The translations under genes were made by a program, and so were the position numbers. From Salpingoeca rosetta (lineage: Eukaryota > Opisthokonta > Choanoflagellata > Craspedida > Salpingoecidae): a DNA stretch of 19,040 nucleotides. Where the stretch lies: contig NW_004754921.1 of assembly GCF_000188695.1 (NCBI RefSeq), positions 764,384-783,423 on the forward strand, in the 5' to 3' direction. A model generated the notes under the pieces. It was not told the DNA's origin, searched no databases, and saw only the letters and a list, made by a program, of their open reading frames with translations. This document shows positions 10,757 to 18,918 of the stretch, one piece after another (within the stretch, counting starts at the first letter, position 1; each line of letters opens with the position of its first letter).

Positions 10757-11540
10757 CNNNNNNNNNNNNNNNNNNNNNNNNNNNNNNNNNNNNNNNNNNN
10801 NNNNNNNNNNNNNNNNNNNNNNNNNNNNNNNNNNNNNNNNNNNNNNNNNNNNNNNNNNNNNNNNNNNNNNNNNNNNNNNNNNNNNNNNNNNNNNNNNNNN
10901 NNNNNNNNNNNNNNNNNNNNNNNNNNNNNNNNNNNNNNNNNNNNNNNNNNNNNNNNNNNNNNNNNNNNNNNNNNNNNNNNNNNNNNNNNNNNNNNNNNNN
11001 NNNNNNNNNNNNNNNNNNNNNNNNNNNNNNNNNNNNNNNNNNNNNNNNNNNNNNNNNNNNNNNNNNNNNNNNNNNNNNNNNNNNNNNNNNNNNNNNNNNN
11101 NNNNNNNNNNNNNNNNNNNNNNNNNNNNNNNNNNNNNNNNNNNNNNNNNNNNNNNNNNNNNNNNNNNNNNNNNNNNNNNNNNNNNNNNNNNNNNNNNNNN
11201 NNNNNNNNNNNNNNNNNNNNNNNNNNNNNNNNNNNNNNNNNNNNNNNNNNNNNNNNNNNNNNNNNNNNNNNNNNNNNNNNNNNNNNNNNNNNNNNNNNNN
11301 NNNNNNNNNNNNNNNNNNNNNNNNNNNNNNNNNNNNNNNNNNNNNNNNNNNNNNNNNNNNNNNNNNNNNNNNNNNNNNNNNNNNNNNNNNNNNNNNNNNN
11401 NNNNNNNNNNNNNNNNNNNNNNNNNNNNNNNNNNNNNNNNNNNNNNNNNNNNNNNNNNNNNNNNNNNNNNNNNNNNNNNNNNNNNNNNNNNNNNNNNNNN
11501 NNNNNNNNNNNNNNNNNNNNNNNNNNNNNNNNNNNNNNNN

Positions 11541-11607
<67 letters not shown>

Positions 11608-12454
11608 TGAGAGAGTGTGTGTGTGCGTGTGTATGCACTGAGCGCAGAAGAACAAGTTCAGGTCGTGTTAATACAACAGTACTTGCTCGCCTCCGAACAA
11701 CCGCACACCTGCTTGCCGCGGAGGGCGAGGTCGACACACTCGTGTGTTTCCGCATCCGTTGTCGGGGACACGCAGGCAGCAATGGCGAGCGGGCGGTGCA
11801 GGGTTGACGTGAGGTGGCCGGTTGGTGTGAGCAGCGCTGTGATGGCCAGTGGCGGCGGCAGGTGGCGCTCAACAAACGCCGTCAGGGACTCGATATCACG
11901 CGCCCGGCCGCGGTAGGGCGTGTACGACCCATCTGTTGCGTGCAGTGTGTTTGACGCGTGTGTGTGCGTGATGTGATGGGTGTGTGCGTGATGTGATGTG
12001 ATGTGTGTGTGTGATGTGATGCGTGTGTGTGATGTGATGCGTGTGTGTGTATGTGTGTGTGTGCGTGAGTGATGTGTGTGTGTGTGTGAAGGAATTGATT
12101 CATCAGGGATAGTAGACAGTCACACAGTGTGTAGGATGTCACGTTACACACGGCCGTGCAAGACGACGGCCTTCCAAGCAATGCTGAAGAGCACGCACCG
12201 CCTTTGTGAAAGAGAAGGAGGGTGGGGAAGGCGCGAATATGTAGCTGCTGACACGTGTTCCAAAACTCTTCGCAGTTGATGGCGCCAACACCAACCGCAT
12301 CCCGCAGCACGTGCGCAAACTGCTTCCACGTGGGCGCCAGGTCTCGACAGTGGCTGCACCCTGGTGTTGTCGTCGTTGCGGGTGTCCCCCGGTCCACGTG
12401 AGCGAGAGATCACAAGTCATCATGCAGCTCTGAAATTGATGCCACAAAACTGCG

Positions 12455-12492
<38 letters not shown>

Positions 12493-13691
12493 ACACACAC
12501 ACACACGCACACACAGGCCATGTATTGCTGCCGCAGTGGCAGCGGTAGTGGCAGCCGAAGCAGCGTCGACGACGACGGATGGCACAGGTGGCCAGCCGAC
12601 AGAGGTAAAGAGATGCGCACCTGGGCTGTAGAAGTTGACAAACCAGGTGTCGCCCGAGTCCACGGCCAAGCTCCAGAAGTCCTTCTGTGCGAAGGTCTCC
12701 ACATCTTCCTCATCGTCATACAGGCTCATGTCCTGGTTGCAAAGCAAGTGGGCGTGGAGAAGGTGGGCAAGCGGTTGGAATTAGAAAAAAAAACATGGCA
12801 ATGACATGCTGTGCGTGTTCGTGTGTGTGTGTGGGGGGGGGGGCAATGCGCTGCGCGTTTGGTGTTGGTGGAAGCAGAAGAACGGTGCTGAACACGCGCC
12901 GTTACATGAGGCAGTGTGCTGCATGGGAACCACGCACGACGTGGCACTTTGCAAAGCACGTGGTGTGTTGTGTGTCGCAGTCGCAGTCGCAGTCTCTTCC
13001 ATCGCACCTTGTAGTATTGCCAGGAGTGGAAGCCGCCTCGCTGGCGTGTGCCAGGGCCGTTGCCACCGCCTTCTTGTGCTTCCTTGACGCCATGTTCTCC
13101 GTGCTCATCGTAGATCTTCCGCAGCTTTGGGTCCTTGAGCACCTCGAAAGCGGCGTTGAGCTGCACGAACTTGTCGTGTGCCTCGGGGTCGCCTGGGTTC
13201 TTGTCTGGATGCAGCCTCAGCGCCAGCTTCTTGAACGACCTTCGAATCTCCTGCACCGGTGTGTGTGTATTTGTGTGTGTATGTGTGTGTATTTGTGTGT
13301 ATATTTGTGTGTATATTTGTGTGTATGTGTGTGTATTTGTGTGTGTGTGTGTGAGTGATTGAGTGTGTGAAGGCTGATGTCACGTGCACTGTCAGGCACA
13401 TCGACAGGCAGACGCAGAACACAAACACACACACATGCACACACACAAACACTCACACATATGCACACACACACACACAGCGCTCACAAACACACACAAC
13501 GCACAAACACACACACTCACAGCGCACACATGCACACACACCCTCTCGATGCGTACCTTTGGACTAGCCTCTACGTTCACTTCTAGCAGCTCATAATACG
13601 TTTGACTACTGCCACTGACTTCTGTCACGTGCACTGCCACAGCCACCAGCAGCAACAGCACCAGCGCCGCAACCGCTTTTGCTGCGCCCAT
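7985..13691 (-). CDS. DNAJC10: ERdj5/DNAJC10-like ER co-chaperone and disulfide reductase, HDEL-terminated (interrupted by assembly gap)
   Basis: In ERdj5 the J domain recruits the ER Hsp70 BiP and the thioredoxin domains reduce disulfides of misfolded proteins for degradation. Exons in reading order: 13691-13557, 13250-13008, 12732-12621, 12360-12199, 11932-11709, [exon(s) lost in the N run], 10510-10313, 10106-9643, 9360-9240, 8998-8837, 8580-8524, 8357-8298, 8098-7985 (TGA). All use GT-AG and join in phase. The 683 visible residues show a hydrophobic signal peptide (about 1-28), a J domain with HPD at 59-61, a Gly-rich linker, thioredoxin motifs PGCSHC (Cys 165/168), WCGPC, WCGHC and WCRPC, the matching cis-Pro segments (RAFPT, SYPSP, RAYPT, HYPIS), and a C-terminal HDEL retrieval signal. 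ERdj5 is usually about 790 residues, so roughly 110 residues of the redox-inactive middle are probably in the gap. Domain order and the PGCSHC motif argue for ERdj5 rather than a plain PDI. Confidence 0.9.
8167..8246. repeat. 80-bp alternating purine-pyrimidine tract: (CG)n joined to (TG)n
   Basis: A perfect alternation of purine and pyrimidine: GTATG, then a CG run (about 8172-8189), then a long GT run, then GCGCGTGTGC. It lies in the intron between the last two exons (8357-8298 and 8098-7985) of the ERdj5-like gene. On the sense strand of that gene it reads as (AC)n and GC. Confidence 0.9.
8678..8737. repeat. (GGCA)n tetranucleotide microsatellite, about 15 copies
   Basis: A nearly perfect GGCA array directly abuts a CA/CGCA array. 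Both lie in the intron between exons 8998-8837 and 8580-8524 of the ERdj5-like gene. On the sense strand the order from the donor is (GT)n then (TGCC)n. Confidence 0.95.
8738..8827. repeat. (CA)n microsatellite beside a splice donor
   Basis: A CA repeat with a few CG interruptions at its left end, then about 33 uninterrupted units. Its right end is nine bases from the end of the exon at 8837, so on the sense strand the intron starts almost at once with (GT)n. Confidence 0.95.
9085..9153. repeat. (CA)n microsatellite in ERdj5-like intron
   Basis: About 34 CA units in the intron between exons 9360-9240 and 8998-8837 of the ERdj5-like gene; on the sense strand it reads (GT)n. Confidence 0.95.
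9371..9415. repeat. (GT)n microsatellite beside a splice acceptor
   Basis: About 22 GT units that read as (AC)n on the sense strand. They end about ten bases before the acceptor of the exon starting at 9360. The acceptor has no pyrimidine tract; the bases before it are AC repeat and CGAACAACAG. Confidence 0.95.
10221..10300. repeat. (ACAG)n and (CA)n compound microsatellite
   Basis: About ten copies of a GACA/ACAG tetranucleotide followed by CA runs. They lie in the intron between exons 10510-10313 and 10106-9643, close to the donor after 10313, where the sense strand reads GT and TGTC. Confidence 0.9.
10697..10754. repeat. (CA)n microsatellite on left edge of the N gap
   Basis: About 29 CA units running to within four bases of the first N. 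It is the left arm of an inverted CA/GT pair around the gap. Confidence 0.95.
10758..11540. other. Assembly gap (783 N) inside ERdj5-like gene
   Basis: A run of N separates the exon ending at 11709 from the exon starting at 10510 in the minus-strand gene. Both flanking exons end and start in phase 0, so the missing coding length must be a multiple of three. The gap is bordered by (CA)n on the left and (GT)n on the right. Confidence 0.99.
11541..11604. repeat. (GT)n microsatellite on right edge of the N gap
   Basis: About 32 GT units starting directly after the last N. With the CA array on the other side it makes an inverted repeat around the gap. Confidence 0.95.
11958..12088. repeat. Degenerate GTGATGTGATG / GT repeat
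   Basis: Repeated GATGTGATG blocks alternate with short GT runs, in the intron between exons 12360-12199 and 11932-11709 of the ERdj5-like gene. On the sense strand it reads as AC and CATCAC and lies near the acceptor. Confidence 0.85.
12456..12514. repeat. (CA)n microsatellite in ERdj5-like intron
   Basis: CA repeat with a TA and a CG interruption, in the intron between exons 12732-12621 and 12360-12199; sense strand (GT)n. Confidence 0.9.
13258..13541. repeat. Inverted (GT)n ... (CA)n pair filling ERdj5-like intron 1
   Basis: On the plus strand a degenerate GT array (about 13258-13352) is followed by a degenerate CA array (about 13419-13541). The two occupy most of intron 1 (13251-13556). 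On the sense strand GT lies by the donor and AC by the acceptor, so the arms are complementary and could pair in the pre-mRNA. Confidence 0.85.
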
Positions 13692-13966
13692 TCCTTCCTT
13701 TGCGTTGATGAGTCATCACCAACAAAATTGCGATTTCTCCATTTTGCCAGCTGCCCTCAATGGGACATTCCACCCATTTCAAACAAGCAAGCTTTGTCTG
13801 CTTGCGTTTGCGACACACCAGCCACAAGCAAGGCCAGCCAGCAAGCCATTTCTCTCCCGTCCCCGTGCGTGTGCTTGCCTCACCTGCCTGCGTCTTTGTG
13901 TCGTGTCCTCGCTTGAAACCTTCCCTCCACCCTCCACCACCTCCACCAGCTCCACTGCCACCAATC
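13692..13966. promoter_or_regulatory. Shared divergent upstream region of ERdj5-like and Cys-rich tail genes
   Basis: Only 275 bp separate the two start codons, which point away from each other, so promoters and leaders of both genes must be here unless either has an upstream leader exon. No TATA box stands out. The right half is rich in CCACC/CTCC repeats. A perfect bZIP palindrome lies 15 bp before the ERdj5-like ATG. Confidence 0.6.
13707..13717. promoter_or_regulatory. Palindromic AP-1/Gcn4-type bZIP site
   Basis: GATGAGTCATC is a perfect palindrome around its central base and contains the ATGASTCAT core bound by AP-1/Gcn4-class bZIP dimers. It is 15 bp upstream of the ERdj5-like start codon and about 250 bp from the divergent start. 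Use as a regulatory site is inferred from motif and position. Confidence 0.45.
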
Positions 13967-14825
13967 ATGTCGGGCTACCAGCAGAAGGGTCAGGGCGCTC
14001 CCCCACCCTACCAGCCATACGGCCAGCAGCCACCCCCACAGCAGCCATGTGCGTTTTGGAGTGGGAACAGACCATTGTGCTTGTTTGTGCTTGTGCGTGT
14101 GTTGTTGTTTGTTGTTTGTGCTTGTGCGTGTGTGCGCGCGCGTTCGTGCTGTTGATGTGGCTGAGCTGTTGCTCCCTGTTCCTTCTCATGTAAGATCTCG
14201 GTGTCACCATCACCCATTTCACTGTCACACTGGTGCGTTTCGCCTCACGATTACCACGTGCGCTTGCACCCCTTGCTTGCTTGTGTCGCCCCTCCCCCTC
14301 CCCCCGCGCTCGTTTGTTGACTTTGCAGATGGCGCTCCTCCTCCTGGCCAGTACCAGCACCAGCATCACCACCATCAGGGCCCTCCTCCCCAGGGTCAAC
14401 AGCAGCACATCACCGTCGTGCAGACTGAGAACGTATGTGTTGATGGTTGTGTTTGCTTCCATTTCAATCTGCATGCCTCGTTTGTGAGCTTCGTTGTTTT
14501 TGACCTCGCTGCTTTTGCCTCCTGCAGTGGCCTTGCGTGTTTCGTGCGCACACATCTCAACCACTGCACAGTGATCGTGCACATGGACTGGTTCTTCGTC
14601 TTCGACTTGCACCCCCCCCCCTTCCAAAAAAAAAAAAAAAACCACCACCTCACCTCTCCTCTCATCTCCTCTCCTGTCGCATCCATGCCCACTTCGCTTG
14701 TTTTTTCGCAGGAGACGTACTGCGGCCCCATTTCGTGGATCATCGGCCTGTTCCTGTTCCCCTGCATCTGCTTCTGCCCTGTCGACAGTCGCCCCACGGG
14801 AACCACCATTGTCCACCACCAGTAA
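13967..14825 (+). CDS. Small Pro/Gln-rich protein with Cys-rich hydrophobic tail (99 residues)
   Basis: Three exons join in phase: 13967-14048, 14329-14432 and 14712-14825 (TAA at 14823). Donors are GTGCGT and GTATGT; acceptors are TTTGCAG and TTCGCAG. The product has a Pro/Gln/Tyr-rich first half (MSGYQQKGQGAPPPYQPYGQ..., a QHQHHHHQ patch), an HITVVQTEN segment, then YCGPISWIIGLFLFPCICFC followed by PVDSR and a short polar end. The second half could be one short membrane segment or a palmitoylated, Cys-rich membrane anchor. The layout resembles small proline-rich membrane proteins such as BRI3, but I cannot place it in a named family. No signal peptide is seen. It shares its upstream region with the ERdj5-like gene. 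The good splice sites and the reading frame kept across three exons make the gene convincing. Confidence 0.8.
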
Positions 14826-15707
14826 CAACGTGACAACGCGGACACAACAACCCTTGCCTTGCCTCCCCCGCTCCCGATTGTTTCATCGTGTTGCTTCTGG
14901 ACCTGCCTGCCTGCCTGCTCTCCCTTCGTTTTGTTATCTCTCGCCCGCAGCTGCCAGCGACCCTGTGAGGAGCCAGTGACTTGTGCTTGGTGTGCTGCTG
15001 TGGCGTGGTGACAACATGCAATGCATGACTGCGCTGCGCCTCTCTGGTTCCTGCCCCTGCTGTGTTGGCTGGCTGCTTCTTCTTCCCTCCACCCGTCTTT
15101 ACACCGTGGTTGTCGTTTATGCCTGTTTCACCTTCGTCATCATCCATGCGTTTTATTCACGACACATCGTGCTTGTCATTCGTTCCTTGCCTTGCTTGAC
15201 CCTAAGTGCCGCCACGTTTGACCCTGTTTTTTTGTTGTGGTTGTGTTTTTTGTGCATGTGTGCGTGTGGGTGTGTTTGCACTTGCATGCGGTTGCGTGCG
15301 GGTGTACTGCCGCGCCCTTGCTCTCCCAAACCCATGCGTCGTTCACGCTCAACACAAATACACACGACACCAAAGTCAGCTCTGTCTGTCGTACTGTAAG
15401 GAAAGAGTGGTCCTTTCTCTATTCATTGGGGATACAGAGGCGGGGGACAAAAGGGGTGGTGAGAAGAAAAAAAAAGCGGGAAGCCAAACGCAGATGGCAA
15501 GAAACACAATGGGGAGTAAGGAAACAGGCAGCAGCGAGAGGCGTCCAAGGAAACAAGGGGCAGGAGTGTGCATGTGTGGGCAGCAACGGAGTAAGCCGAG
15601 TTTGCTCATCCAAAAGCACAGCAAACACGCAGCAACACAGCAAAGGGGCAAGAAGCGACGTGAGCAAGTGTGCATGTTTGCGTGCATGTGTACAGGCGGC
15701 GTGGCGG
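14826..15707. other. Convergent intergenic region between Cys-rich tail gene and PTB gene
   Basis: This interval holds the 3' ends of two genes facing each other, and no supportable gene. Short frames on both strands are low-complexity shadows. No canonical AATAAA was seen in the expected orientation for either gene. Confidence 0.6.
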
Positions 15708-15953
15708 CTACTCGTCTGGCTCGTCTTCCTCATCGGAGGAGGAGTCCTCGAGCGCCTTTGCCCGGTTGTACTGCTCCGGGTCCACACCAATGTCAAGCAG
15801 CGACGGCTCAGACCGCGCTGGCAACGCGACACGAGCGGAGGCGGAGGGGTGGGGGGTGGGGGGTTGATGTGAGGGGACAACACGGACCATAAGCCATATG
15901 AAACAGACAAGTCACTCACAAGTAAGCAAGCGAAGTCAGCAAACAGAGAGAGA

Positions 15954-15988
<35 letters not shown>

Positions 15989-16235
15989 TGAGTGAGTGAG
16001 ACACACACACACACACACACACACACAGAACACACAGACGCGTGTACCTTCTGCAAGCTGGGCAAAATAGTGCTCTGCGGACTTTTCAATCTGATCATCG
16101 TCCTCAACCTCCAGCCCATCAATCTGTGGGAGGTGAGGGGAAAGGGAAGGGGCAAATGGAAGGACACGGGGAGAGATGAGAGAAGACTTGGGGGATGGGG
16201 TTGGAAAGATGGCTGGGATCAACAGCAGTTGTCCA

Positions 16236-16283
<48 letters not shown>

Positions 16284-16497
16284 CTTGTGAGCCGTAATGC
16301 AGACTACCAAAAAGATACAAGTCACAGGGTAGGTTGTAAATGTACGGTTAGCCCGGCGGTCATTTGCTACAGACCGGCACGCGGTTACACACAACACTGC
16401 CGACGTCAGGGTCGGGGGATCTTTTCCTGTATAATCAGCGCTCGTTCTACTCTCGTTCGGTTTGTATCCCCGTCCAGTTTCGGTCACACGTATGTCT

Positions 16498-16547
<50 letters not shown>

Positions 16548-16798
16548 CAACATGAAGCAATCTGATTTGAACGGATGGTGGTGTGCACCTGGATGTAGCC
16601 GAGGTCGTCGTCGTCTTCGTCGTCGTTGGCGCCTTTGTCGTCCTGCACATCCACTTGCTGTTGCAGCAATGCGCACACGGTACAGGGACAAGTGGTGAGG
16701 GGGGGGGGGGGCAGTGGTGGTGGTGGCAGTAGCACCAGCGGTAATGGTGGTGGAAATGACGCAAGAACTGTGATGAGTGGAAACACCAACAGGCAAAT

Positions 16799-16836
<38 letters not shown>

Positions 16837-17391
16837 GCTTCCTTTGCTGGCTGCTGCGTTGGCTTTGGGGAGTCGCGGGCCTGGAGAGAGAAGCGAGCGT
16901 GAGGAACGTGACAACTTGGGAGCCCGGGAGCTTGCTGGGCCATCAACAACAAGGCGAGGCAGATACAACAGACAGACAGACCAATGAAATTACTCTCCCC
17001 ACTCCCCCTCCTCCTCCTCCTCCTCCTCCTCACATCCCCCCCTCCTCTCTCCGATGCGCTGCTGCTGCTACTGCCAGTGCTGTCGTTGCTGTGTGCGTAC
17101 GTACCGCCTCCGACTTTGAGAGGGAGGATGCGCGTGCGCGGTCTTGGGCCTGCTGCTGCACCACAAGCAGCCGCCGCCGCACCTCAGGCGACCTCATCGG
17201 ATTCGCAGGCTCTGCGACGTGCAGCAGGAGCAGAGGTGGGGAGAGGTGGGGAGAGGTATGAGGGGGGGGGGGGGTGAATGGGTGGAGACGATGTTGCGCA
17301 TGTGTGGAGGAAGGCCTTCGTGTGTGTGGGCACACATGTGTGCACACAAGAAACCACATATGTTTGTAGATGAACACCGACACCTACAAAT

Positions 17392-17439
<48 letters not shown>

Positions 17440-18178
17440 CACACACACACACAGAGCACACACACACACACACAGAGCACTGCATGTGAACGCACCAACA
17501 TCGCCAGACTCTGAGGCGGTTGCGAGGAGATCAACGTTGGACTTGCTCTTCTGCCAGCGCTGGTAGTTGAGGTTGAACGCGTGCGCACACGTGAACGTCA
17601 TTTCGTAGCTCTACAGCGACCGCCGTCATCAGTTCCATGGTGTTGTGGTCGTCAGTGTTGGACAGGGAAGGGGCAGGTTGGGACGTGAGTGGATGCGTGA
17701 GGAGCAATCATAAGGAGAACGACAGCAATACCCGAAGTGCGATAAAACACGCAGACAGACAAACACACACAGACACACACACACACACAAATACACAAAT
17801 ACACAGACACACAGACGCACACATGCACAGACACACGGGCGAACCTTCTTTGCGGACTTGGTGGCAAAGACGTGGCAGAGGGCAATCTTTGAGGAGCGCG
17901 GGAGGGCGACGTAGCAGAAGAGCTTTGGGTCTGTCGTGTCCACCGTCGAGTAGGCGATGCGCGACGTCGAGTGGCGCATCAGCACCTCCTGATGATGTTC
18001 GCACACCCGCGCGTTGCATGCAGGCACGACAATGGAGTGCATGGAGTGAGGAGGGGTTGGAGGGGGGAGGGGTGAGGAACGATAGAGGGCAGCAATCCTT
18101 TTCGCCAGCAACATATCATCAGAGTGGCACATTAAGGAGAAGAAGACATGAAGAAGAAGAAGACATGAACAAAGATAC

Positions 18179-18219
<41 letters not shown>

Positions 18220-18918
18220 ACACACACGCAACACACACCCCGCTCTCTGTGTATCTCCCAACACATGTGCACACGGAACACCCATGTGTTCCAACATGGC
18301 AGCCCCCACGCTACGCACCGAGTGGCCACGCTGGAGCGTGATGCGGCCGGCTGCAATGGTCAGCGTCACGTGCGTCACCTCGCGGTTCATGCTCTTGATC
18401 TGACAGAGGTGCGCGCGATTGAGACCAACAAAGGGGTGAGCGTGGCAGGCGAGTGAGAAGACACAACGGCATGGAACCGAGGGATCAAGCAAAGGTGAGG
18501 GCAGTGACGGTCAGCACGACGTCATCCATGACAGGCACATGGACAACGAAGAAACACCCAGCAGCTGGCAAGGTACCTTGTGCATGACTTTTGCAGCGAG
18601 TTGGTTGTTGGCTTGTGGGTTGTGTGGCACGTAGTCGATTTCCATCGAGCCCAGGTACTGCACGAAGCGTGCGGGTGTGACAGCATGGGTGAGAGCATGT
18701 ACAGTGGGCGTGCGTGCAGCAGGGGCTTTCAACACTAAAGGCGAAACAAGCAGTGTAGGCAAAACAGACAGAGCAGTTGGAGCAAACACACGCGCACACA
18801 AACGCACAGACACACACACACACACACGCACACACACATACACACACACAAACAAACACACATACACACACACCTTGATCTCAAAGGGAACGCCAATCAT
18901 GACTTGCTCGTCCGAGTG
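15708..18918 (-). CDS. PTB/PID-domain adaptor protein, LDLRAP1/GULP/Numb-like (5' end outside window)
   Basis: PTB domains bind NPxY-type tails of membrane receptors and link them to endocytosis or signalling. Ten exons in reading order, all in phase: 18918-18874, 18657-18577, 18399-18319, 17988-17845, 17610-17496, 17211-17105, 16880-16836, 16657-16589, 16123-16048, 15817-15708 (TAG). They give 290 residues. The PTB fold is covered by FEIKYLGSMEID, VTHVTLTIAAGRITL, SRIAYSTVDTTDPKLFCYVA, IALCHVFATKSAKK and the final helix AHAFNLNYQRWQ. After it come a basic helix-prone stretch with QQQAQDRARA, an acidic stretch DDEDDDDLGYIQ, and a C-terminus with SLLDIGVDPEQYNRAKALED then Ser/Asp/Glu residues. 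LLDIG resembles a weak clathrin box. The adaptor class is recalled similarity; the exact subfamily is uncertain. The upstream sequence to 19040 reads as intron. Confidence 0.85.
15953..16028. repeat. Compound (GT)n-(GA)n-(CA)n repeat in last PTB-gene intron
   Basis: On the plus strand GT units (about 15955-15975) are followed by GA/GTGA units and then CA units (about 16000-16027). On the sense strand of the PTB gene this reads (GT)n near the donor, a TC-rich loop of about 25 bases, then (AC)n: a ready-made hairpin inside the intron 15818-16047. Confidence 0.9.
16238..16281. repeat. (CA)n microsatellite in PTB-gene intron
   Basis: About 21 CA units in the intron between exons 16657-16589 and 16123-16048; sense strand (GT)n. 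The same intron has a second CA array at about 16500-16545. Confidence 0.95.
16500..16545. repeat. (CA)n microsatellite in PTB-gene intron, donor side
   Basis: About 22 CA units about 45 bases from the donor after 16589; sense strand (GT)n. Confidence 0.95.
16799..16835. repeat. (CA)n microsatellite contiguous with a splice donor
   Basis: About 18 CA units that on the sense strand start exactly at the donor GT after the exon ending at 16836, so the splice donor is the first unit of the (GT)n array. Confidence 0.95.
17392..17479. repeat. (CA)n with GAGCACA interruptions in PTB-gene intron
   Basis: A CA array broken three times by AGAGCA, in the intron between exons 17610-17496 and 17211-17105, near the donor. 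Sense strand (GT)n. Confidence 0.9.

Noticed and set aside
10190..11655. Long frames on both strands crossing the N gap
   Set aside because: They exist only because N codons are read as X and CA/GT repeats have no stops. No coding signal apart from the small ERdj5-like exon they overlap.
12360..12621. Loss of the Trp before the first CxxC (GCSHC in place of WCxxC) as a sign of decay
   Set aside because: The same PGCSHC arrangement is, as I recall it, normal for the first thioredoxin domain of ERdj5.
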